A DNA stretch of 6,913 nucleotides from an uncultured Collinsella sp. (lineage in GTDB: Bacteria; Actinomycetota; Coriobacteriia; Coriobacteriales; Coriobacteriaceae): NCBI GenBank assembly GCA_900552995.1, contig USBX01000044.1, forward strand, positions 1 to 6,913, given 5' to 3'. A program made the translations under genes and the position numbers. This document shows positions 1 through 5,399 of the stretch, piece by piece; the stretch's first letter is position 1; every line of letters starts with the position of its first letter. The notes below the pieces were generated by a model. The model was not told where the DNA came from, did not search any database, and saw only the letters and a program-made list of their open reading frames with translations.

Positions 1-757
1 CAACGAACTCAGAGCCCGAAACGCTAAAGAACGGAACACCGGCCTCGCCGGCAACAGCCTTGGCAAGCAGGGTCTTACCGGTACCCGGAGGGCCAACAAG
101 GAGAGCACCGCGCGGCAGCTTGGCGCCGATCTCCTCGTAGCGCTGCGGCTTCTCCAGAAAGTCGACGACCTCCTTGAGAGACTCCTTGGCCTCTTCCTGG
201 CCGGCGACGTCCTTAAAGGTCACGCCCACGTCCTTGGAGGCGATCACGCGCGCGCCGGACTTACCCAGTCCGCCGCCGCCAAAACCGCCGCCGCCAAAGT
301 TCATCGACGGGCCGTCATCGCCCATAGCCTTCTTCATGCGGCGGTTGAGCCACCAACCGATGAGGAAGAAAATCGCCATGGGAAGAATGAGTGTGAGCAG
401 GTAGTAGGTCATCAAACCCGAGTTCTTATCGGGAACGACCGACTCCAGCGAAGCGCCAGACTCAAGCACGCGATCGGTAAAGCCCGCATCGTTCGGCACA
501 CCGGTCGTCTTATAGGCGATGTTCTCGTCCTCGCCCTTCTTGGTGTAATAAATCGAGTAATCGTCCGTGTTGTACTCGACCTTGTCGACACTCTTCTTAT
601 CGAGCGCTTTGACAAACGTCGAGTAATCGGTCTTCGTAATCTGCTGCGTGTGACCGATGTTGGGGAACAGAACGGTCGAGAGCACGAGGTAGACGACGAA
701 GGCGATGAGCACGTAGAGGATCATATTCCGTCTACGCTTGTTGTCATCCATCTCCAT
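1..757 (-). CDS. ftsH: ATP-dependent zinc metalloprotease FtsH, N-terminal part (3' end outside window)
   Basis: FtsH is a hexameric membrane-anchored AAA+ protease that extracts and degrades membrane and short-lived cytosolic proteins. About 252 residues are visible and the gene runs off the left edge before the second half of the AAA module and the HExxH protease domain. Counting from the upstream ATG at 772, the order is: basic N-terminus (KRRR), transmembrane segment at about 17-37, an extracytoplasmic domain at about 38-118, a second transmembrane segment at about 120-142, a glycine-rich linker (157-170), then the AAA start VTFKDVAGQEEAKESLKEVV and Walker A GPPGTGKT at 227-234, followed by FFSVSGSEFV. 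Two starts are possible. ATG 772 directly follows an in-frame TAG and has no Shine-Dalgarno sequence. ATG 757 has GGAG nine bases upstream and is preferred. It is divergent from the cobO-type gene. Family assignment is very secure. Confidence 0.95.
   Translation of the reverse strand, partial: MEMDDNKRRRNMILYVLIAFVVYLVLSTVLFPNIGHTQQITKTDYSTFVKALDKKSVDKVEYNTDDYSIYYTKKGEDENIAYKTTGVPNDAGFTDRVLESGASLESVVPDKNSGLMTYYLLTLILPMAIFFLIGWWLNRRMKKAMGDDGPSMNFGGGGFGGGGLGKSGARVIASKDVGVTFKDVAGQEEAKESLKEVVDFLEKPQRYEEIGAKLPRGALLVGPPGTGKTLLAKAVAGEAGVPFFSVSGSEFV
270..298. repeat. Two 14-bp direct repeats encoding the FtsH Gly-rich linker
   Basis: CCGCCGCCGCCAAA occurs at 270-283 and again at 285-298, a 15-bp period. 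On the minus strand it encodes the FGGGGFGGGG part of the flexible linker between the second transmembrane segment and the AAA domain of FtsH. It is a low-complexity coding repeat that could change length by slippage without breaking the frame; that last point is inference. Confidence 0.7.
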
Positions 758-849
758 CTGCTTGAACTCCATCTACTGGGGTTGATAATGCTTTCTAGAA
801 TACCCAACCCAAGCGACGATAAACCGACGCCGGGCACGAAAGGACAGAG

Positions 850-1335
850 TTGGCATCACTGGAAGTCGGCAAGGTTCAAATCTATACGGGCGACGGCAAG
901 GGCAAGACGACGGCTGCGCTGGGCCTCGCGCTGCGCGCCACGGGCTATGGACTTAACGTGCTCATGCTTCAGTTTGCCAAGAAGCTGCACTGCGCCGAAC
1001 ATGACGCGGCACCTCGATTGGGGCTACGCATCGTACAAGCCGACCGCGACACGCCCGAAGCCTGTGCCGCACAGATCATGGAGCTGGCGCGCGAGCAGAT
1101 TAGCCAGGTCGACGTGCTGATCTTGGATGAGCTGGGAGAAGCCATGCGACGGGGCTTTGTGACGCGCGAAGATGTCGAAGCGTTGATCGCGATGAAACCA
1201 ACCACCACGGAGCTCGTGTTCACCGGCCGTGGCTTGCTGCCCCTCGCCGACCTTGCAGACCTAGTAACCGAAATGCGCCCCGTCAAACACTACTTCGACG
1301 AAGGCCTCCTAGCCCGCCAAGGCATCGAATACTAG
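850..1335 (+). CDS. cobO: Corrinoid (cob(I)yrinic acid a,c-diamide) adenosyltransferase, CobO/BtuR family
   Basis: This family transfers the 5'-deoxyadenosyl group of ATP to the cobalt of reduced corrinoids, making adenosylcobalamin in the cytoplasm for synthesis or salvage. The 161-residue product has the family P-loop GDGKGKTT at 14-21, a Walker B-like VLILDE at 89-94, the FTGRG motif at 124-128 and the typical C-terminal pattern ADLVTEMRPVKHYFDEG. It is shorter than the roughly 170-200 residues usual for the family, mainly between the first strand and the Walker B segment. The start is TTG: an in-frame TAA at 820-822 leaves no ATG or GTG upstream, and GAAAGGA at 838-844 is five bases before it. 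No other cobalamin genes are present, so it stands alone here. It converges on the MATE gene with 22 bases between the stop codons. Confidence 0.9.
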   Translation: MASLEVGKVQIYTGDGKGKTTAALGLALRATGYGLNVLMLQFAKKLHCAEHDAAPRLGLRIVQADRDTPEACAAQIMELAREQISQVDVLILDELGEAMRRGFVTREDVEALIAMKPTTTELVFTGRGLLPLADLADLVTEMRPVKHYFDEGLLARQGIEY

Positions 1336-1361
1336 CCATTGCGGACGTCCCCAATGGCTAG
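1332..1361. terminator. Inverted repeat spanning both convergent stop codons, putative bidirectional terminator
   Basis: CTAGCCATTG (1332-1341) and CAATGGCTAG (1352-1361) are perfect 10-bp inverted arms around a 10-base loop, CGGACGTCCC, which itself contains the self-complementary GGACGTCC. The left arm contains the TAG of the adenosyltransferase gene (1333-1335) and the right arm the TAG of the MATE gene (complement of 1358-1360). There is no T-run after either arm, so it is not a classical intrinsic terminator. A shared end-of-transcript hairpin is the likeliest role. Confidence 0.6.
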
Positions 1362-2707
1362 GCAGTAGGGCGGCCGAGCCAGTTGCCGCTGTGGTGGTAG
1401 ATGGTGAACATCGTGGCCGTGATGAGCCAGGTTACGGGGTAAACCAACAGCAGGTGCTCAAGAGACGGATCGAACGGCATAATCGCAAACACCCAGATCA
1501 CCCTGAGCACGACAGTGCCAAAAATCGTGAGCAGCATGGGCTGCAAGCTCACGCCGGCACCGCGAATGGAGCCCGACGCGTTCTCGATAATCGAGAAGAT
1601 CGCGTAGAACGGCGCGATGAAATGAAGAATCGTCGTGGTGTACGCCGAAATCGAAGCATCGTCGACAAACAAACGCGACAGAGGACCCGAGAACACCAGG
1701 AGCACGGCAGACAGGCCACCAATGAGCATAAACGACAGCACGAGCGACGTGTGATATCCCTTGCGCATGCGCTCGTAATTGCGCGCGCCAAAGTTCTGCG
1801 CCGAGAACGTGGTGATCGATACGCCGAGCGCCTCGGTCACCATCCAGATAATGCCATCCAGGCGCCCAGATAGACCCCAAGCAGTTGTGACATCGGAGCC
1901 AAACGAATTAACCGACACCTGGATCAGCACGTTCGAGATCGAATAGGCAGCCGATTGAAAACCGAGTGGCAGACCACACGAGATCATACTCTTGCAAATA
2001 TCGCGATCGATGCCGAGCTTAGACAGCGAAAGACGCCATGCACCCGGAGCGCGCATCATGCGCAACACGATCATCGTTGCATTGGAGCAAATGGTCAGCG
2101 CCACTGCGATGCCGCAGCCCAGCGCCTCCATATGAAGCACAGCAACGAAGATGACATCCAGCACCGCATTAACAAGGCAGCCGGAAGCGATAATCACAGC
2201 AGGCCCGCGCGTGTCGCCCACGGCACGCAGCAGTGCGGTTCCCATATTAAGCAGCAGCGCCGCAACCATCGCGGCAAAATAACAGCGAGCATAGGCAACG
2301 CCCTCGGCAAGTAGCTCGTGCGGCGTGTTCATAAGCACTAGCATGGGCTCAACGAACACTATGCCAAGAATCGAGAAAACGATACCGCCCACTAGCGCGA
2401 GCGTCATGGCCGTATGGACCGAACGACTCAGTCGCTCATCATCGTGCTGGCCAAAATACTGACCGGTAATGACCGCGCAGCCGGCGCCGACGCCAACGCA
2501 AAAGCCAATGCAGAGCTCGGTGAGCACCATCGTGGCTTGAATGCCACCCAGCGCGAGCTTGCCGCCAAACTGACCGACGATATACGTACCGATAAGCGTG
2601 TAGGCCTGCTGAAAAAACGAACTAAAAAAGATGGGAACGCACAGCGACAGTAATTGCTGCCAAATGACACCTTGCGTTACATCGATAGCCGTAGATTTCT
2701 TAGCCAC
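1358..2707 (-). CDS. MATE-family multidrug/toxin efflux transporter
   Basis: MATE proteins are 12-helix inner-membrane antiporters that export drugs, toxins or metabolites using a sodium or proton gradient; the substrate cannot be read from sequence. The 449-residue product matches the usual length and is hydrophobic throughout. It has the family opening ID-TQGVIWQQLLSLCVPIFFSSFFQQAYTLI-like helix 1, followed by YIVGQFGGKLALGGI, and the mid-protein SFGSDVTTAW and NFGARNYERM segments typical of the second half. The reading frame extends to a TTG at 2740, but GTG at 2707 is the better start. GGGGAG lies five bases before it and the mature sequence then begins AKKSTAIDVTQG, as in related transporters. 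It lies 125 bases after the methyltransferase gene on the same strand. The stop lies in an inverted repeat shared with the facing gene. Confidence 0.9.
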   Translation of the reverse strand: MAKKSTAIDVTQGVIWQQLLSLCVPIFFSSFFQQAYTLIGTYIVGQFGGKLALGGIQATMVLTELCIGFCVGVGAGCAVITGQYFGQHDDERLSRSVHTAMTLALVGGIVFSILGIVFVEPMLVLMNTPHELLAEGVAYARCYFAAMVAALLLNMGTALLRAVGDTRGPAVIIASGCLVNAVLDVIFVAVLHMEALGCGIAVALTICSNATMIVLRMMRAPGAWRLSLSKLGIDRDICKSMISCGLPLGFQSAAYSISNVLIQVSVNSFGSDVTTAWGLSGRLDGIIWMVTEALGVSITTFSAQNFGARNYERMRKGYHTSLVLSFMLIGGLSAVLLVFSGPLSRLFVDDASISAYTTTILHFIAPFYAIFSIIENASGSIRGAGVSLQPMLLTIFGTVVLRVIWVFAIMPFDPSLEHLLLVYPVTWLITATMFTIYHHSGNWLGRPTA

Positions 2708-2772
2708 ACGCCCTCCCCACCAGCGTACGTCAAACAACAAAACGGCAATTTAAGACCAAAGCCAATACCAGC

Positions 2773-2824
2773 TTAGCACCGACCGACGTCGGCCGAAACG
2801 CCCCGAACCAGAGCCCGGTGCTAA
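2773..2824. other. Inverted repeat between methyltransferase and MATE genes, possible terminator or attenuator
   Basis: TTAGCACCG (2773-2781) and CGGTGCTAA (2816-2824) are perfect 9-bp inverted arms separated by 34 bases. The interior contains a perfect 10-bp palindrome CCGACGTCGG (2783-2792). It starts nine bases beyond the methyltransferase stop on the minus strand. Downstream on that strand the sequence is moderately T-rich but has no clean T-run. It could end the upstream transcript, or act as a regulatory site before the MATE gene; the sequence alone does not decide. Confidence 0.4.
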
Positions 2825-2832
2825 CTATCTGC

Positions 2833-3747
2833 CTAGTGATACAGCCCCGGCTGGTAGTGGTACTCGTTGCTCACATGCGGGCACAGCTGCCAAAAGGCAA
2901 CAGCACTTGCCGCGGCCACGTTGAGCGAATCGACCCCGTGCGCCATCGGAATACGCACCGCGTGGTCACAGCCGGCAATGGTCTTGGCGCCCAAGCCGGT
3001 ACCCTCGGTACCCATAAAGATTGCCAAGCGGTCAATCTCCTGCAGCACGGGATCGTCCAGCGATACGGAATCGTCCGTCAACGCCATGGCAGCACACGAA
3101 AAGCCGACATTGTGCAGCGCAGCCAGGCCATCGTGCGGCCACACGCGCGCCTCGCTGCCAATACGCGTCCACGGCACCTGAAACACCGTGCCCATGCTTA
3201 CACGAGCCGAGCGACGATACAGCGGGTCGCAGCACGTCGGACTGACCAAAATACCGTCGACATTGAGCGCAGCGGCCGAGCGGAAAATCGCACCCACGTT
3301 CGTGTGGTCGACAATACCCTCGAGCACGCACACGCGCACCGGGCGCTCGCCCGCCGCCTCGACGACGCCACCCAAGAACTCATCAACCGGAATCTGGCGC
3401 GGACGACGAAACGCCGCGAGCGCACCGCGCGTCACGTTAAAGCCCGTCAACTGCTCCATAAGCTCCATGGAGGCCACGAACACAGGAACCGGATCCGCGC
3501 CCTCGCGCACAAACAGACGCTCAAACAGCGGCATCATCTGGTCGAGCCAGCGTTCACCCAAAAGAAAGCTCACCGGCTCGTATCCGGCACGCACCGCGCG
3601 CTCGATAACCTTGGCGCTCTCGGCGATAAAGATGCCCTTTTGCGGCTCCAGCACGCAGCGCAGCTCGCGCTCGGTCAATCGAACGTAGGCATCGAGCCGC
3701 TCGTCATCGAGCGAATCAATTCGCAGAACCTCAACGGCATCAGTCAT
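2833..3747 (-). CDS. SpoU/TrmH-family RNA 2'-O-methyltransferase
   Basis: These SAM-dependent enzymes methylate ribose 2'-hydroxyls in tRNA or rRNA and have a C-terminal trefoil-knot fold. The 304-residue product has an N-terminal substrate-binding region (about 1-135) containing LTERELR and the GIFIAES segment. The catalytic SpoU domain follows with motif 1 NVGAIFRSAAALNVDG (150-165), motif 2 IFMGTEGTGL (243-252) and motif 3 IPMAHGVDSLNVAAASAVAFW-like sequence at 266-286. The modified RNA site cannot be deduced. ATG 3747 is chosen because the preceding 11 codons, back to an ATG at 3780, encode non-conserved residues and have no ribosome binding site. ATG 3747 itself has only a weak one. It lies 109 bases after dfrA and 125 bases before the transporter gene, so co-transcription is possible but not shown. 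Confidence 0.9.
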   Translation of the reverse strand: MTDAVEVLRIDSLDDERLDAYVRLTERELRCVLEPQKGIFIAESAKVIERAVRAGYEPVSFLLGERWLDQMMPLFERLFVREGADPVPVFVASMELMEQLTGFNVTRGALAAFRRPRQIPVDEFLGGVVEAAGERPVRVCVLEGIVDHTNVGAIFRSAAALNVDGILVSPTCCDPLYRRSARVSMGTVFQVPWTRIGSEARVWPHDGLAALHNVGFSCAAMALTDDSVSLDDPVLQEIDRLAIFMGTEGTGLGAKTIAGCDHAVRIPMAHGVDSLNVAAASAVAFWQLCPHVSNEYHYQPGLYH

Positions 3748-3793
3748 AGCAGCCAGCCCACACCCTTCTTTACAGCACATCTATACCAAACGA

Positions 3794-3812
3794 GGCGACG
3801 CTAAGCGCCGCC
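3794..3812 (-). terminator. GC-rich hairpin after dfrA, weak intrinsic terminator
   Basis: On the minus strand GGCGGCG and CGTCGCC (complement of 3812-3806 and 3800-3794) pair over seven positions around CTTAG, including one G-U pair that exists only in minus-strand RNA. The following minus-strand bases are TCGTTTGG, a poor T-run. It is placed 45 bases after the dfrA stop, so it probably ends or attenuates the thyA-dfrA transcript before the methyltransferase gene. Confidence 0.4.
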
Positions 3813-3856
3813 CCATGCATTCAAACAATCCGATGATACCGTTCACGCCGGACGAT

Positions 3857-4375
3857 TTACGCCTCAACGCGACGATACGTTACGAACTCATAATCGACAC
3901 CCTCGTCGCCCTCGCCCGCGGGAATCGTGGCAACCCCTTCGCGCCGCGCAACTTCCCACGCGGGATCGGCGTCCAAGTCGGGAAAGTACGTGTCCACGAC
4001 ATGCACGCAGTGGTTATGCGTGACCTCGGCCTCGACGCAATACGGCAAAAACTGCCGATACACATCGCCGCCACCGATCACCCATGCAACAGGCTCATCG
4101 GCAACCGCGGCGAGCGCTTCGTCAATGCTATGCACCACGTCGACGCCCTCGGGCGCAAAATCCTCGTCGCGCGTGAGTACGATATTGCGGCGGTTCTTGA
4201 GCGGACGCCCACCGGGAAAACTCAACAGGGTCTTGCGCCCCATAATAACCGGGCAACCTTTGGTGCACGCCACAAAATGGCGCATGTCGGCGCGATTGGA
4301 CACCACCATGTCGCCCTCGCACCCAATGCCCCAATCCTCACACACGGCGACGATAGCAGATAGCTTACACGTCAT
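3857..4375 (-). CDS. dfrA: Dihydrofolate reductase
   Basis: DHFR reduces dihydrofolate to tetrahydrofolate with NADPH in the cytoplasm and is the trimethoprim target. The 172-residue product, near the family's usual 160-170, shows the opening AIVAVCEDWGIG, the substrate-binding acid D30 in NRADMRHF, the VIMGRKT motif (44-50), NIVLTR (64-69), the cofactor motif VIGGGDVYRQFLP (99-111) and a FPD segment at 131-133. The near-invariant Trp that normally lies five residues before the catalytic acid (LPW in most enzymes) is replaced by Val (GDMVVSNRAD). ATG 4375 is chosen over the GTG at 4384 because AGGTGG lies five bases before it and the product then opens correctly. It follows thyA with only nine bases between, and recycles the dihydrofolate that ThyA releases. 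Essentially certain as a DHFR; the symbol could equally be folA. Confidence 0.95.
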   Translation of the reverse strand: MTCKLSAIVAVCEDWGIGCEGDMVVSNRADMRHFVACTKGCPVIMGRKTLLSFPGGRPLKNRRNIVLTRDEDFAPEGVDVVHSIDEALAAVADEPVAWVIGGGDVYRQFLPYCVEAEVTHNHCVHVVDTYFPDLDADPAWEVARREGVATIPAGEGDEGVDYEFVTYRRVEA

Positions 4376-4387
4376 GAGCACCACCTA
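4376..4387 (-). promoter_or_regulatory. dfrA ribosome binding site overlapping the thyA stop codon
   Basis: On the minus strand the sequence reads TAGGTGGTGCTC before ATG. The TAG ends thyA and its last two bases start the AGGTGG Shine-Dalgarno sequence of dfrA. A ribosome finishing thyA therefore sits on the dfrA initiation region, which suggests translational coupling (inference). This site also decides the dfrA start. Confidence 0.7.
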
Positions 4388-5233
4388 CACCGCAATGGGA
4401 ATGTTCTTGACCTGCGGGCCGTGCTCATAGCCCTCGACGATCAGGTCATCGGTCGTAAACGCATAGAAGTCATGCACATCGGGGTTGAGCGTTACCTTGG
4501 GTGCCGCAAACTGCGGACGCTCGATAAGCTCGCGGACGATATCGACATGACGATCATAGATATGGGCGTCGGCGATCACGTGCAGCAGCTCACCGGGAAT
4601 CATATCGACCGACTGCGCGACCATCATCAGCAAAATGGCGTACTGGCACACGTTCCAGTTGTTCGCGGCCAAAATGTCCTGGCTGCGCTGGTTGAGAATC
4701 ATGTTGAGCGTCGGCTTGTCGTCCTGAGGACGCTGCGTCACGTTATAGGTCACGCTATAGGCGCATGGATAAAGGTGCATCTCGGACAGATCGCTAAACA
4801 CGTACGTATTGGTCATAATGCGGCGACTATACGGCGTGTGCTTAAGGTCGTACAGTACACGGTCCATCTGGTCGAAGTCGCCCTCGGCGTAATGGCTCTT
4901 CTGACCAATCTGATAGCCGTAGGCTTTACCGATGGAACCGGTCTCATCGGCCCACTCATCCCAGATATGGCTGTTGAGGTCATGCACGTTATTGGACTTC
5001 TTTTGATAGATCCACAGAATCTCGTCCATGGCAGACTTAAGCGCCGTACGGCGCAGGGTGAGCGCGGGAAACTCCTCGCGCAGATCATAGCGCGCCGTGA
5101 CACCAAAGTTTTTAATGGTATAGGCAGGGGTGCCGTCCTCCCACACCGGGCGGACCTTTTGGCCCTCGGTGGTGGTGCCATGGTCCAAGATATCGCGGCA
5201 CATGGTTACAAACTGTTGATCAGCTTTGCTCAT
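4385..5233 (-). CDS. thyA: Thymidylate synthase ThyA (folate-dependent, divergent active-site type)
   Basis: ThyA methylates dUMP to dTMP using methylene-tetrahydrofolate, leaving dihydrofolate. The 282-residue product has the phosphate-binding double Arg at 137-138 (YSRRIM), the catalytic Cys157 in YPCAYS, QRSQD (182-186), the dUMP-contacting Asn194 in NNWN and the ligand pair His224/Tyr226 in DAHIYDRH, and ends in the conserved IPIAV. Compared with the E. coli enzyme, the catalytic Cys is followed by Ala rather than His and LPFN is NNWN. A non-His residue here also occurs in the Bacillus subtilis ThyA type as I recall it, so this looks like a recognised divergent branch rather than a damaged gene. 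ATG 5233 has AGGAGG four bases upstream; the open frame continues to 5548 but lacks conservation there. First gene of a thyA-dfrA operon. Confidence 0.96.
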   Translation of the reverse strand: MSKADQQFVTMCRDILDHGTTTEGQKVRPVWEDGTPAYTIKNFGVTARYDLREEFPALTLRRTALKSAMDEILWIYQKKSNNVHDLNSHIWDEWADETGSIGKAYGYQIGQKSHYAEGDFDQMDRVLYDLKHTPYSRRIMTNTYVFSDLSEMHLYPCAYSVTYNVTQRPQDDKPTLNMILNQRSQDILAANNWNVCQYAILLMMVAQSVDMIPGELLHVIADAHIYDRHVDIVRELIERPQFAAPKVTLNPDVHDFYAFTTDDLIVEGYEHGPQVKNIPIAV

Positions 5234-5247
5234 TGACCCTCCTGTCA
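5234..5247 (-). promoter_or_regulatory. thyA ribosome binding site in a small hairpin loop
   Basis: Minus strand reads TGACAGGAGGGTCA directly before the thyA ATG. TGAC and GTCA can pair, placing the AGGAGG Shine-Dalgarno in a six-base loop. A 4-bp stem is weak and the site would remain exposed. It fixes the thyA start at 5233. Confidence 0.55.
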
Positions 5248-5267
5248 GTCGCCTACAAGCGAGATTC

Positions 5268-5273
5268 ATTGTA
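5268..5273 (-). promoter_or_regulatory. Candidate -10 element for thyA-dfrA
   Basis: TACAAT on the minus strand is a close match to TATAAT and would start transcription near 5260, giving a leader of roughly 27 bases before thyA. I see no good -35 element at the normal distance, so this is tentative. Confidence 0.35.
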
Positions 5274-5316
5274 GCCCAGGCGCACGCGGCCCCACAGCCC
5301 AAACATAAGCCCTCAT

Positions 5317-5336
5317 TTTCTGACATATGCCAGAAA
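5317..5336. promoter_or_regulatory. Palindromic operator candidate, site 1
   Basis: TTTCTGACATATGCCAGAAA is a 20-bp palindrome with nine of ten pairs matching. It shares the core TGACATATGYCAGA with a second site whose centre is 53 bp away, about five helical turns. It lies just upstream of the candidate -35 element of the DUF134 gene. The size and symmetry fit a dimeric helix-turn-helix regulator; the DUF134 protein itself is the obvious candidate, by inference only. Confidence 0.65.
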
Positions 5337-5340
5337 TTCC

Positions 5341-5368
5341 TTGCGCAAATCCGCACGTTCGCTATTCT
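5341..5368 (+). promoter_or_regulatory. Candidate promoter of the DUF134-NifX fusion gene
   Basis: TTGCGC (5341-5346), a 16-base spacer and TATTCT (5363-5368) form a plausible sigma-70-type promoter with a start near 5375 and a leader of about 25 bases. It sits exactly between the two palindromic sites, so binding at both would bracket polymerase. The element matches are moderate. Confidence 0.4.
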
Positions 5369-5373
5369 ATTGT

Positions 5374-5385
5374 TGACATATGTCA
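5374..5385. promoter_or_regulatory. Palindromic operator candidate, site 2
   Basis: TGACATATGTCA is a perfect 12-bp palindrome followed by GA, matching site 1 over TGACATATGYCAGA. It covers the predicted transcription start and ends 14 bases before the start codon, a position where a bound protein would be expected to repress. Confidence 0.65.
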
Positions 5386-5399
5386 GATTTGGAGAGTGT

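Noticed and set aside
773..849. Promoters in the ftsH-adenosyltransferase divergent gap
   Set aside because: TAGAAT (796-801) and the TTCTAGAA palindrome (793-800) are present, but I found no -35 at acceptable spacing on either strand, so no promoter is called.
2818..3804. 328-codon open frame on the plus strand opposite the methyltransferase gene
   Set aside because: Arg/His/Thr-rich composition with no recognisable domain. The opposite strand encodes a clear SpoU-family enzyme; this is a GC-driven antisense shadow.
4421..5236. 271-codon plus-strand open frame opposite thyA
   Set aside because: Fully antisense to thyA, no domain and no plausible ribosome binding site; shadow frame.
5373..5378. 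TTGACA as a -35 element for the fusion gene
   Set aside because: A -10 at normal spacing would fall at or beyond the start codon at 5400. The match is better explained by the TGACATATGTCA palindrome.
5226..5399. N-terminal extension of the DUF134 fusion to 310 residues
   Set aside because: The extra 58 residues read through the promoter and operators; ATG 5400 has GGAG at the right distance and starts the DUF134 domain.
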